From assembly GCF_000496575.1 (NCBI RefSeq), contig NZ_AYKT01000010.1, forward strand, positions 1 through 56,892: 56,892 nucleotides of DNA. Reading direction: 5' to 3'. Within the stretch, counting starts at the first letter, position 1, and every line of letters starts with the position of its first letter. The notes below the pieces were generated by a model that saw only the letters and a list, made by a program, of their open reading frames with translations, did no database searches and was not told the origin of the DNA. Of the stretch, positions 37,956 to 47,752 are shown in pieces. A program made the translations under genes and the position numbers. The stretch comes from Geobacillus thermodenitrificans subsp. thermodenitrificans DSM 465. Lineage in GTDB: Bacteria > Bacillota > Bacilli > Bacillales > Anoxybacillaceae.

Positions 37956-38084
37956 TTCTTTCTTTATAGCAATAAACGGAGGGTAAAGGATAATTTATAT
38001 GAAGCGACTTTACCTAACGGTATGAAAATTCATATGAGATTAGACGCTAATGGTAAAATTTTAACGGTTTATCCAATATATTAA
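37956..38084 (+). pseudogene. C-terminal stub of a polymorphic (LXG/CDI-like) toxin
   Basis: The frame closes at TAA 38082-38084. Its last ~30 codons read KDNLYEATLPNGMKIHMRL, then DANGKILTVYPIY, a short beta-strand tail like those ending small nuclease toxin domains. Upstream the frame breaks (TGA at 37953) and no toxin body is present. A likely immunity gene starts 15 bases later, the usual toxin-immunity order. The rest of 37608-37955 has no recognised gene. Confidence 0.55.
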
Positions 38085-38099
38085 TGGAGTGTAGAAAGT

Positions 38100-38417
38100 A
38101 TGAAATATGAAATTAAGTTTAGGGAAACCGAAAGCGGTATTGTGGTAGATGTTCCAGATGCTATTTCTCCTGTAGCAATACTTCTAATGGGCGATATTCA
38201 AGGTAGTTGTCAACCGTGGTTAGATTTAATAAACAAAGTTTTAAGTGGCGAGTCAAATTATGAGGAAAGTACAGGTAACAATTGTACATTGGAAATTAAT
38301 AAAGAAACAACAAAAATAATTGATAACTTTAGTATTGAGGGAGAAAGTGAATGTGTAATTGAAACAAATGAGTTAAAAAAGATAATAGAACTTTGGGCAG
38401 AAAAAAAAGTTCGATAA
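38100..38417 (+). CDS. Putative immunity protein (105 aa)
   Basis: The protein begins MKYEIKFRETESGIVVDVPD and ends ETNELKKIIELWAEKKVR. It is small, acidic and cytoplasmic. Its position 15 bases after the toxin stub, its size and its AT-rich codon use fit a polymorphic-toxin immunity protein. I cannot assign a named immunity family. It looks intact, so it may persist as an orphan protecting against kin toxins. Confidence 0.6.
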   Translation: MKYEIKFRETESGIVVDVPDAISPVAILLMGDIQGSCQPWLDLINKVLSGESNYEESTGNNCTLEINKETTKIIDNFSIEGESECVIETNELKKIIELWAEKKVR

Positions 38418-39119
38418 AATAAATGTTAAAATCTTGAATGGCGCTATGTTAATCAAGTCTTCTGGGGTTACCCATTGACAATGCTTTTTTGTCAAATAGT
38501 GTTGGTCAAACTTTTAAATGATTTTCACTTGATAAAATATGATTATCGAGTAGCTTAGCGGGATAATGTATATAAAAAGTCACACCTCCTCGTAGGAAAA
38601 TTATCAAATGCAGGGGAGGTGTTTTCTTTTCCAAACTGAAAGTAAAAAGATAAGATAGAAGAAAATCCAGTCTTGTATTAATCTAAAATGATAACTAAGA
38701 ATCAATTTTATACCTTGATTAGTTTAACTCCTTTCAGGGTTTCTTTTTCGCAAGGGGGGCTCCCCAGTGCTGAATAAACACTTGCCTATAAGCACTAAAA
38801 GTACATCGCCAAAATAAGGAAACCCGTTTTGTAGTGTGCCTAATCAGAAAGTTCAATGGCCAGAGGGAAAAGATGGAGCCCGACTCAAGAAGCATGGATA
38901 AAGCAAATTATAGTTAAGCTAGATGGCAGTGTTAAAATTTATGAGTTTTGACACCGTTGTACGTGAAGTTAGTCATAGTACACTTTTAAAACGCTTTACG
39001 TTAAGATGAACTATGCATCTCACTCTCAACCAAAAGTTGCGCCTCGTGCACCTATAACTATCTTTACTTGAGATACATACTTAATGAATACTGGAAATAA
39101 AGAAAAGGGGGGATCAATA
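38418..39119. other. AT-rich region with gene debris
   Basis: No intact gene. An imperfect hairpin CACACCTCC...GGGGAGGTGTTTTC lies near 38581-38630. Around 38850-38950 the plus strand carries WPEGKDGARLKKHG and, after a frame change, KQIIVKLDGSVKIYEF with a stop. This looks like the end of another toxin-type domain. Confidence 0.45.
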
Positions 39120-39561
39120 TGTTTTTTAGTGAACGGTTGAAAAAAGAGGTTGGTCACAAGCTGAACTCGCTGAAAAAATTCATGTTAGTCGACAATCAGT
39201 TTCAAAATGGGAAACTGGTAAGAACTATCTAAGTATCGAAGTAATCATTGCTTTAAGTGATTTATTCGGTATTACAATCGATGAAATGCTGAGGAGTGAT
39301 AAAGCATTGAAGGAAAAAATCATTCGTGATGGTAAGAAATTGGCCTATCCAAAATGGAAAGCATTCTTTGATGGCGTATTTTTATTAGGGATATTTTTAT
39401 TAGTGGCAAAACTACTGATTATAGCGTTAAATCGCTTGGTCGGCTTGGATATTATCATTCCAGAAGGCTTACCAAAAATCATGTCCAATATCTTACCATT
39501 AGCTTTACTCATCATCGGGCGTATAGGATCAGACCAATTAAAAAATAAATACATTGATTAA
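39120..39561 (+). pseudogene. Frameshifted XRE-family regulator with C-terminal membrane segments
   Basis: ATG 39120 opens MFFSERLKK, but the frame is then lost. In another frame the helix-turn-helix continues as RGWSQAELAEKIHVSRQSVS, then KWETGKNYLSIEVIIALSDL. It runs through FGITIDEMLRSDKALKEKII into two hydrophobic spans (GVFLLGIFLLVAKLLIIAL; LPLALLIIG). About ten bases around LRKE appear deleted. Intact relatives are one-component XRE membrane regulators. Confidence 0.75.
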
Positions 39562-39589
39562 CAATCATATCTGAGTTGGTTTTAAAAAG

Positions 39590-39621
39590 GTTACCTGGTA
39601 ACATAAACACTACCAGGTAAC
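39590..39621. repeat. Perfect 10-bp inverted repeat
   Basis: GTTACCTGGT and ACCAGGTAAC flank a 12-base spacer. No T-run follows. It could be an operator or an element end. It lies just after the frameshifted XRE gene. Confidence 0.6.
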
Positions 39622-39940
39622 TAATTAGTAATGAACGGTTTAAAAGGAGACATGAACCTAACTCCTTATGTTGCAATCCATGTATCATCAGTCTGTCACA
39701 AGGAGGTTCCTGTCTCATAAATCGATGAGTATATGGTCAACGAATCCACAAGTTTGTCGCAGGATTAGCCTTTTCTTTTTCAAAACCTGTTCTGGAGCAT
39801 CTCATTTTGATCATCAATAATTGAACAGCCAAGGGATATTCAGGAACGTGGACCGATCGCCATCAGCAAAAAAGAGAGACTCCCGTGTACATCATAAAAA
39901 ATACTCATCTATGGCCAATCACAGAAGGGAGCAAAGATGC

Positions 39941-40243
39941 TTGTTCGTCAAACATAATCCGGAAGATCCCGTTTTTCAGTTTCTCGCTGGAATTTTTCAT
40001 CAAGACATCGATTCGCCTGAGGAGGCATTACAAGAATTCGTAACGGAAGAAAATAAGGAATATCTTGAATCTGCGATTGTATTTTTAACCGAATTCATGA
40101 ATAGCGAGCATTCAGGTCATGAAAAGAATGAATACATCCAACACTGTGCGGACGGGTTGTATTTTCCCGCCCTTGGACTGACTCCAATTCAATGGCTAAA
40201 AACTGTGGTAGAACAATTAAAGGAAGCCGTCAAAACAAAATAG
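39941..40243 (+). CDS. Contact-dependent growth inhibition (CdiI-type) immunity protein, orphan
   Basis: The best start is TTG 39941, nine bases after AAGGGAG; the open frame before it has no signals. The 100-residue protein has FQFLAGIFHQDIDSPEEALQ and, near the end, CADGLYFPALGLTPIQWLK. This pattern is known from small CdiI-like immunity proteins of Gram-positive and Gram-negative bacteria. No toxin gene is adjacent; the preceding 280 bases hold only broken frames. The assignment comes from remembered family features. Confidence 0.5.
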   Translation: MFVKHNPEDPVFQFLAGIFHQDIDSPEEALQEFVTEENKEYLESAIVFLTEFMNSEHSGHEKNEYIQHCADGLYFPALGLTPIQWLKTVVEQLKEAVKTK

Positions 40244-40398
40244 GCAGTCACATGCTAGTTCTTCACCAAAAGAAATGTTTGATTTTTCAAGATGTGATCC
40301 GGATGCAAGGAACTGTATACCAATCGCTGCGGATGCACTTGATATTCAGCAAACACTCGAACTTGTCAAGTACATGGTGTGGTGATGAACCATCACTG

Positions 40399-40839
40399 TC
40401 ACCTTCGGCTAAAATAAGGGCCAAGCCATCCTCTTTCGTGCGTGATGACAAACGTCCAATTGAACTCGCTGTCAACCACGTATAGATCGGCATACTCGCC
40501 GTTTTCAGTGACCAAATCTACGGCTTTCAAGCCGGAAGCATCCTCCACTTTGAACGCATCATCGCTATGTTGAAAGAAAATATAGCAGCACTTTTTCTCT
40601 TCCCTATCAAACGCCGCCTCCGCTTCTTCTTCCGTTAAACAGTCTCTCGTTTCATAGCTAAAAACATGCCATAAGTAACCGTTTGCCCCATCGTCATCAT
40701 AAAGGTGGATGTTTCGTTTTTCTTCCGCAGTCAAATGACGGGCAAACACCTCTTCCCACTGTTGTCTCCATTTCGCCCCGAATCCGGATTGTTTGCTGAT
40801 TGTGATGTTTCGACGCGCTAACTTATGAAATAACTCCAT
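40399..40839 (-). CDS. DUF4275 family protein
   Basis: The start is ATG 40839. The 146-residue protein reads MELFHKLARRNITISKQSGF and has the family's conserved core GYLWHVFSYETRDCLTEEEA, CCYIFFQHSDDAF and VVDSEFNWTFVITHE. DUF4275 is common in Bacilli, often near polymorphic toxin loci; an immunity or accessory role is possible but unproven. It is soluble and seems intact. Confidence 0.75.
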   Translation of the reverse strand: MELFHKLARRNITISKQSGFGAKWRQQWEEVFARHLTAEEKRNIHLYDDDGANGYLWHVFSYETRDCLTEEEAEAAFDREEKKCCYIFFQHSDDAFKVEDASGLKAVDLVTENGEYADLYVVDSEFNWTFVITHERGWLGPYFSRR

Positions 40840-41138
40840 TCGGCTCCTCCCCCAAATGATTCTGATAGGCTTTTTCAAAAATCATTTTTTTCTATCCTCG
40901 TTTCATTCCTAAGTTCCTCAACCAGCTCTTGATCAATCAGTGGCTCTTATCCATTATACACACACTTAATCATCTGAATACTCTTTTCTAGTCCTGCCTA
41001 TCTTGTGATCGGAGATTTGCCGCAACAAATAAGGATGGAAATTTCTTCAGTTTTCCTCTCCTTGCACATGATCTTGTTCCCCATTCAATTACGATTCCTA
41101 TAGGGGGAGGGAACGGACAATCTCGCTTCATCGAGTAT

Positions 41139-41216
41139 TTTCTCAAATTGAGAAATTCTATAGCAGCTATGTTTCCTTTTTAATCAAGAACAAGTGATGA
41201 AAGGAACTAGCTGCTT
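41139..41216. promoter_or_regulatory. Palindrome and long hairpin after the DUF1360 gene
   Basis: TTTCTCAA-A-TTGAGAAA (41139-41155) is a perfect palindrome. A hairpin with arms AGCAGCTA (41162-41169) and TAGCTGCT (41208-41215), extended inward by TTTCCTTT/AAAGGAA, lies directly beyond the DUF1360 stop and may terminate it. The rest of 40840-41228 has no gene. Confidence 0.5.
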
Positions 41217-41228
41217 TTCACTGTTCTT

Positions 41229-41612
41229 CTAGTCCATCCGCTTTTTCGCCGCTGACAGCAGGTCGATCGCCTTCGTTCCGACCCCGACAAACGTCTCAAG
41301 AATCGCCTGCGCCCCTGCGATCGAAAAAATGAAAATCAACGGCATAGCGATGTTCGGAATGAAAAAATAACCGAGTGCGATCAAAATAGCGCTCCACACG
41401 CCAGCGCACCAATAACAATTCAACAAGTAGCCAAATTTGGAGGCCGGCACTTTCTTGATTTCCGTATGGCCGTCCTCACTTCGAACTTTTTCTTTTTTCA
41501 TAAACGGCTCGCGCAGAAATTCAGTAATTTTGTCAAACACGATCAAATGGGTAAACCGATAGCTAGCCAACATCATCATGATGTACGTCATCCAATCAAG
41601 GTCGCGAAGCAT
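41229..41612 (-). CDS. DUF1360 membrane protein
   Basis: The start is ATG 41612. The 127-residue protein begins MLRDLDWMTYIMMMLASYRF and contains the DUF1360 motifs ASYRFTHLIVFDKIT and LLNCYWCAGVWSAI. A charged loop (KKEKVRSEDGHTEIKKVPAS) separates the first helix from two C-terminal TM segments. DUF1360 proteins of Bacilli (YngL-like) are small membrane proteins of unknown function. Confidence 0.85.
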   Translation of the reverse strand: MLRDLDWMTYIMMMLASYRFTHLIVFDKITEFLREPFMKKEKVRSEDGHTEIKKVPASKFGYLLNCYWCAGVWSAILIALGYFFIPNIAMPLIFIFSIAGAQAILETFVGVGTKAIDLLSAAKKRMD

Positions 41613-41833
41613 AGCGGGTCCCTTTCTTTTGCAATCTTTTCCTTTAGTATGAACCAAGAAGCGCTTCGTTATGAACCTAGATAGATGCTGAAATCGATCG
41701 AGGGAAGAAGCGATATAGACTTTCGTGACAAAGCCATCCCCTATGGGCAGCTGAGATTAGTTCCGTTTTATCGATATTGAGGAAAAGGATTAGCAGTTGA
41801 AGAGACTAATAAAACGGTTTGTTCACAAATTTG

Positions 41834-42249
41834 TCAAAATTTTATTTTGAGGTTCAAATTATTTTTCTCCTGATGTCTTTTCGGACCTTTTGTTCTACCA
41901 CCTGCACGGGGAAATTTTGCATTTTCATGCCGAAAAAATAGCAGTTGATCAACATTTTTGTCTGTAAATTCTTTTCCATTTCGATTCAACAAAAAGGAAA
42001 ACTTATCCAAACACAGGTCAGCCAACTCATAATCTCGAGGAATGATAAAACTATATTTTGAAACCGCATTCAATACTGAGAAATCAATGGAATCTCGCCC
42101 TTCTGACACTTGAATTATTATTGCATCCTCTCTTTCTATGAGATAAGAATTATCGCAAAACAAGAACGGTTTTATCTCATATTGAGATAAAAAAGCCCAG
42201 CAATATCAATGACTGAACAGGCATCTACATCAATCAAAACGGAGAGCAT
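41834..42249 (-). pseudogene. Frameshifted YaiI/YqxD (DUF188) family gene
   Basis: ATG 42249 starts MLSVLIDVDACSVIDIAGL, the family start, but the frame stops within nine codons. One additional T in a run of six would restore YEIKPFLFCDNSYLIERED and the rest: ADLCLDKFSFLLNRNGKEFT, then FPRAGGRTKGPKRHQEK. The whole spans ~138 codons, close to family length. The break sits in the palindrome TTTTATCTCA-TAT-TGAGATAAAA (42170-42192). Confidence 0.75.
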
Positions 42250-42314
42250 ACGCCTCAATCCTTTCACCCAAAATATAGAAATTATATTATTATGATATAA
42301 TTTTATTTCGTTGA

Positions 42315-42343
42315 TTTTACCAATTTATTTTCCCCTGGTAAAA
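42315..42343. promoter_or_regulatory. Inverted repeat upstream of gdhA
   Basis: TTTTACCA (42315-42322) and TGGTAAAA (42336-42343) flank 13 bases, ~75 bases before the gdhA start, in a very AT-rich stretch. It is a possible operator; no regulator gene is adjacent. Confidence 0.4.
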
Positions 42344-42356
42344 AAATAATGATTGA

Positions 42357-43784
<1,428 letters not shown>

Positions 43785-43837
43785 TGTTCATTTGATATGG
43801 GGGAGTTTTTACAAAGGGGGTCATCAATAAAACGACA

Positions 43838-43888
43838 AAAGCCAATTGAAATGGGCTTAAAAGTTCATTTCAATTGGCTTTCTTTTTG
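43838..43888 (+). terminator. Terminator of gdhA
   Basis: AAAGCCAATTGAAATG pairs with CATTTCAATTGGCTTT, followed by CTTTTTG. Perfect 16-base stem. Confidence 0.92.
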
Positions 43889-44000
43889 TCTATTGAAACC
43901 GATTTATCAAATATGGTTCAATCCGTCGCTAAGAGGTTTATGGATGAACGAAATACATACACATGAGCCAGAAACGTTCAATCTCCTTTTCACCATATGA

Positions 44001-44127
44001 TTACATTCCAAAAGAATCGCTCGCTGCATCATTGAGAAAAATTTCCTTTCCTTCATTGAGCGCGCGGTTAAACATATCGCCCGCCCCAGTCGTATCGACA
44101 ACCGGAACGTGGGAGCTTAGGATGAGC
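44001..44127 (-). pseudogene. Fragment of a ribokinase (PfkB-family) gene
   Basis: The minus strand reads VPVVDTTGAGDMFNRALNEG, the PfkB active-site motif, with no start and a stop soon after. Bases 44058-44112 match rbsK 53501-53555 nearly base for base, with only a few differences. Only the motif region remains. It lies between gdhA and the kynurenine regulator. Confidence 0.8.
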
Positions 44128-44137
44128 TCCTCTTTTT
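44112..44137 (+). terminator. Terminator-like hairpin after the ribokinase scrap
   Basis: GGAGCT / AGCTCC with a seven-base loop and TCTTTTT tail on the plus strand. Confidence 0.5.
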
Positions 44138-44166
44138 AACTAACAACAAAACAAGTGAATAAACCG

Positions 44167-44784
44167 TCATCGATACAGCCCTTCCGTATACACCGCAGTG
44201 ATCGTCCGAGCAATTTCCTCTATGGAACATTTACGATGATGACCACGCACAATGTCCCATAAGTACATTTCATTCGTAAAAAACCAACCACGCGCCACTA
44301 ATTCAGGATTTAATTCCGTCCTAGCGAGTCCTTTGCGTTGGGAATAAGAAATATCTTGAGAAATTCGTTGGACAAATCGCTCACGGATTTCTGCCCATTT
44401 CGCCGATACGGCTTGGGAAACACCAATAGCTTGCTCGAATACCTGTAACATATCGCGCTCCGCTTCCGCCATTTTCAAAAATGAATACGCTTGACGTTGA
44501 ATCATCTGCTGTGCTTCCTCCTTTGATGTAGGAAAAAAGGGAAGCTCAGCGATTTGATAAAACTGCCCCATCACATCCTCCATCAACGTGATCAGAATAT
44601 CATCTTTCCCTTTAAAGTAAACGTAAGCCGTACCATACCCTACCCCTGCCTTTTTGATAATTTGAGTGACAGTGGTATGATGGAATCCCTCTCGGATAAA
44701 CACTTCCCGTGCTGCTTGCAATATTTTTTGGCGTGTGGCCGCGGAACGCATATGACGACGATCGACTGTTTTTTTATGCTCCAC
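44167..44784 (-). CDS. TetR-family regulator, probable repressor of the kynurenine operon
   Basis: The preferred start is GTG 44784, with AAGGAGGG six bases upstream; an ATG at 44802 abuts its ribosome binding site. Residues ~12-60 are a TetR helix-turn-helix (TRQKILQAAREVFIREGFHH, KAGVGYGTAYVYFKGKDDIL). The rest is a ligand domain rich in aromatics. It is divergent from kynU, and the shared gap holds a perfect palindrome on the kynU promoter, so it probably represses the operon until tryptophan or kynurenine appears. Confidence 0.85.
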   Translation of the reverse strand: MEHKKTVDRRHMRSAATRQKILQAAREVFIREGFHHTTVTQIIKKAGVGYGTAYVYFKGKDDILITLMEDVMGQFYQIAELPFFPTSKEEAQQMIQRQAYSFLKMAEAERDMLQVFEQAIGVSQAVSAKWAEIRERFVQRISQDISYSQRKGLARTELNPELVARGWFFTNEMYLWDIVRGHHRKCSIEEIARTITAVYTEGLYR

Positions 44785-44897
44785 TGTATCCCTCCTTGCC
44801 ATCCTCCCTTGCTTACTAGCATAAGGGGTATCCAATCAAAATGAAAGAAGAAGACAAAAAACGAACAACAAAATATAATATTTCAAAAATTTAATAA

Positions 44898-44927
44898 TTG
44901 ACATCATGTCAACTTTTTATGTAAAAT
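44898..44927 (+). promoter_or_regulatory. kyn operon promoter overlapped by a palindromic operator
   Basis: TTGACAT-C-ATGTCAA (44898-44912) is a perfect palindrome. Its first six bases are the -35 box (TTGACA), with TAAAAT 18 bases further (44922-44927). A TetR-type protein bound here would block RNA polymerase. Confidence 0.8.
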
Positions 44928-44967
44928 TTTTTTAACATCTCACCGAATGGAACAGGAGGTTATATTC

Positions 44968-46254
44968 GTGAACAGCACAGCCCTGGAACCTACATTAGAA
45001 TTCGCTCGAAAACTTGACCAAGAAGACCCATTACGTCATTTTCGCGATGAATTTTACTTACCGCCGAATTCCATTTATATGGATGGCAACTCACTAGGTC
45101 TTCTTTCCAAAAGGGCGGAAAAAACACTATTCACCATATTACAAGATTGGAAATTGTTAGGGATCGATGGGTGGACAAAAGGAACCTATCCATGGTTCGA
45201 CCTATCGGAGAAGATAGGAGTTATGTTGGCGCCATTAGTCGGTGCTTCACCGGAAGAAGTGATTGCTACAGGTTCTACCACTGTCAATTTGCACCAGCTA
45301 GTTTCTACCTTTTACCAACCAGAAGGAAAGAGGACAAAGATTTTAGCTGATGAATTGACCTTCCCATCAGACATTTATGCGTTGCAAAGTCAACTTCGTA
45401 TTCACGGTTATGATCCCAGCACTCATCTGATTCGAGTGAAAAGTCGTGATGGGCGTTTTTTGGAAGAAGAAGATATTATTGCAGCCATGTCCGAAGACGT
45501 TGCCTTAGTTGTTTTGCCGACTGTGTTATACCGCAGTGGTCAAATTTTGGACATCCAACTTTTGACTGATGAAGCACATAAGCGTGGCATCTTGATCGGA
45601 TTCGATGCTTGCCACTCCATTGGAGCCATTCCGCATTCATTTAGCGAATGGGGAGTTGATTTCGCTTTTTGGTGCAACTACAAGTATATGAACGGGGGAC
45701 CTGGCTGTGTCGCAGGACTCTACGTCCATCGTAAACATTTCGGTTCAGCACCTGGCTTGGCTGGATGGTTTGGCTCGAAAAAAGATAAACAATTTGATAT
45801 GGAACATACATTCACCCCTTCCTTGACGGCTGGAGCTTATCAAATTGGAACTCCACATCTTTTGAGTCTAGCTCCTTTGATTGGATCCTTAGAAATCTTC
45901 CAAGAAGCCGGAATTGAACGGATTCGTCAAAAGTCGTTGCAACTGACTAATTACTTTATGTACTTAATCGAACAAGAGCTTTCCCATTTCGGCTTTATCA
46001 TTGGCAATCCGAAAGACGATGTGCGCCGTGGAGGACATATTAGCTTGGAACACGAGGAAGCTGCCCGCATTTGCAAGTCATTAAAAGAAAATGGTGTCAT
46101 TCCAGACTTCCGAGCACCAAATATTATTCGCTTAGCGCCTATTGCTTTGTACACATCTTATGAAGAAGTATGGAACGTTGTACAAATTATGAAGAAAATC
46201 ATGCAAGAGAAACAGTATAAGAAGTTTTCCAACGAGCGTGAAGTAGTCGCCTAA
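44968..46254 (+). CDS. kynU: Kynureninase
   Basis: The start is GTG 44968, eight bases after CAGGAGG. The 428-residue PLP enzyme has [20 protein letters not shown], a [10 protein letters not shown] phosphate-binding region, [12 protein letters not shown] with the PLP-contacting Asp, and the Schiff-base Lys in [19 protein letters not shown]. It splits kynurenine into anthranilate and alanine, the last step encoded here. It is the first gene of kynU-permease-kynA-kynB. Confidence 0.95.
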   Translation: MNSTALEPTLEFARKLDQEDPLRHFRDEFYLPPNSIYMDGNSLGLLSKRAEKTLFTILQDWKLLGIDGWTKGTYPWFDLSEKIGVMLAPLVGASPEEVIATGSTTVNLHQLVSTFYQPEGKRTKILADELTFPSDIYALQSQLRIHGYDPSTHLIRVKSRDGRFLEEEDIIAAMSEDVALVVLPTVLYRSGQILDIQLLTDEAHKRGILIGFDACHSIGAIPHSFSEWGVDFAFWCNYKYMNGGPGCVAGLYVHRKHFGSAPGLAGWFGSKKDKQFDMEHTFTPSLTAGAYQIGTPHLLSLAPLIGSLEIFQEAGIERIRQKSLQLTNYFMYLIEQELSHFGFIIGNPKDDVRRGGHISLEHEEAARICKSLKENGVIPDFRAPNIIRLAPIALYTSYEEVWNVVQIMKKIMQEKQYKKFSNEREVVA

Positions 46255-46273
46255 ATATAAGGGGGGAGAGAGA

Positions 46274-47713
46274 ATGGCCAAGCAAAATCATGATACGCGT
46301 AAATCGCAAGAAAAGGACACCGGGTTACATCGTGAATTAAAGACGAACCAACTAACCATGATCGCTATGGGATGTGCCATTGGCACTGGGCTGTTCCTTG
46401 GGAGCGGCCTTGCTATTCAAACGGCTGGACCTAGCGTTTTACTTAGTTATGCCATTGGCGCTTTCATTGTATTGTTGTTGATGGGGTGTTTGGCTGAAAT
46501 GACGGTCGCCCATCCAACATCAGGTTCTTTTGGAACCATTGCTGACCGGTACATCCACCCCTATGCAGGTTTTATCGTCCGCTATTCGTATTGGATCGCC
46601 AATGTCCTAGCCGTAGGGGTGGAAGTGAGTGCCATTGCCGTTTATATGAGATACTGGTTTCCGCATACACCAGGGATCCTATGGATTCTACTATTTGGAG
46701 GCATTCTCATTTACGTCAATGCTACCAACGTCCATACGTTTGCTACTTTTGAGTACTGGTTCTCGATGATCAAGGTGAGTGCAGTCATCCTTTTTATTCT
46801 CCTTGGAACATATGTTATATTCGGAGCATCGGAACAATCTGGAATTGGCCCTGCCAATTTCGTCAATGATGGTGGATTTCTCCCATTTGGCTGGTGGGGA
46901 ATGTGGGTAGCTATTTTTATTTCCCTATTTAGTTTCTTAGGAACAGAAATGATAGCGGTTACATCAGGTGAAGCAAAGGAGCCCGAAATTGCCGTTCCCA
47001 AAGCATTAAAAGCAACGGTTTTTCGTTTGTCTACTTTTTATGTACTCACGCTCGCCATCATGTTGATGATCGTTCCGTGGAAAGCAGCAGGAATTGACAA
47101 AAGTCCTTTTGTGAAAGTAATGGAAATCTTAAACATCCCTGGTGCTTCCGGTGTGGTAAATTTCATTGTTCTCACTGCGGCGCTATCGGCCATGAATAGT
47201 CAGTTATATGCATCAACGAGAATGATGTTCTCATTGGCGCAAGAAAAGTATGCTCCCTCTTTCTTTGCTGAGGTGAACAAAAAAGGAGTCCCGATCAAGG
47301 CATTACTTATTTCTACTGCTGGAATTGCCATTTCAGCCATCGTTTCAGCTTTTCTTCCTGATACATCGTATACTGTCATGATGGGGATTTCGATGTTTGG
47401 GGCAATTTTCACTTGGTTTATGGTTTTTGTTTCCCATCTCTTTTTCCGAAACAAGTGGAATCAAATGAATGGTCGACCATTGCCCATCAAAATGATTGGA
47501 TTTCCTTACTTAACCATTTTAGGTGGCGTATTATTACTCAGCTTGATGATTACGACATGGTTTACACCATTTAAAACGATGCTGCAATTCGGAATTCCTT
47601 GGTTACTGTTGCTATCCATTGCGTATGTCCTTTGGAAAAGGGTTCATACCACATACCATAACGCAACTCCTTCTACACCATCCGATGAAACAGTCACTAG
47701 CGCGAATCAATGA
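46274..47713 (+). CDS. Amino acid permease (APC family), probably for tryptophan/kynurenine
   Basis: ATG 46274 follows GGGGGGAGAG. The 479-residue protein has ~12 TM segments and the AAT/APC start TNQLTMIAMGCAIGTGLFLG, SGLAIQTAGPSVLLSYAIGA. It is close to the GabP/AroP/LysP subgroup. Sitting between kynU and kynA with short gaps, it probably imports tryptophan or kynurenine; that is inferred from context. Confidence 0.88.
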   Translation: MAKQNHDTRKSQEKDTGLHRELKTNQLTMIAMGCAIGTGLFLGSGLAIQTAGPSVLLSYAIGAFIVLLLMGCLAEMTVAHPTSGSFGTIADRYIHPYAGFIVRYSYWIANVLAVGVEVSAIAVYMRYWFPHTPGILWILLFGGILIYVNATNVHTFATFEYWFSMIKVSAVILFILLGTYVIFGASEQSGIGPANFVNDGGFLPFGWWGMWVAIFISLFSFLGTEMIAVTSGEAKEPEIAVPKALKATVFRLSTFYVLTLAIMLMIVPWKAAGIDKSPFVKVMEILNIPGASGVVNFIVLTAALSAMNSQLYASTRMMFSLAQEKYAPSFFAEVNKKGVPIKALLISTAGIAISAIVSAFLPDTSYTVMMGISMFGAIFTWFMVFVSHLFFRNKWNQMNGRPLPIKMIGFPYLTILGGVLLLSLMITTWFTPFKTMLQFGIPWLLLLSIAYVLWKRVHTTYHNATPSTPSDETVTSANQ

Positions 47714-47752
47714 TCGTATCAATCGACCATTCTACGAAAAGGGTGAGAACAT

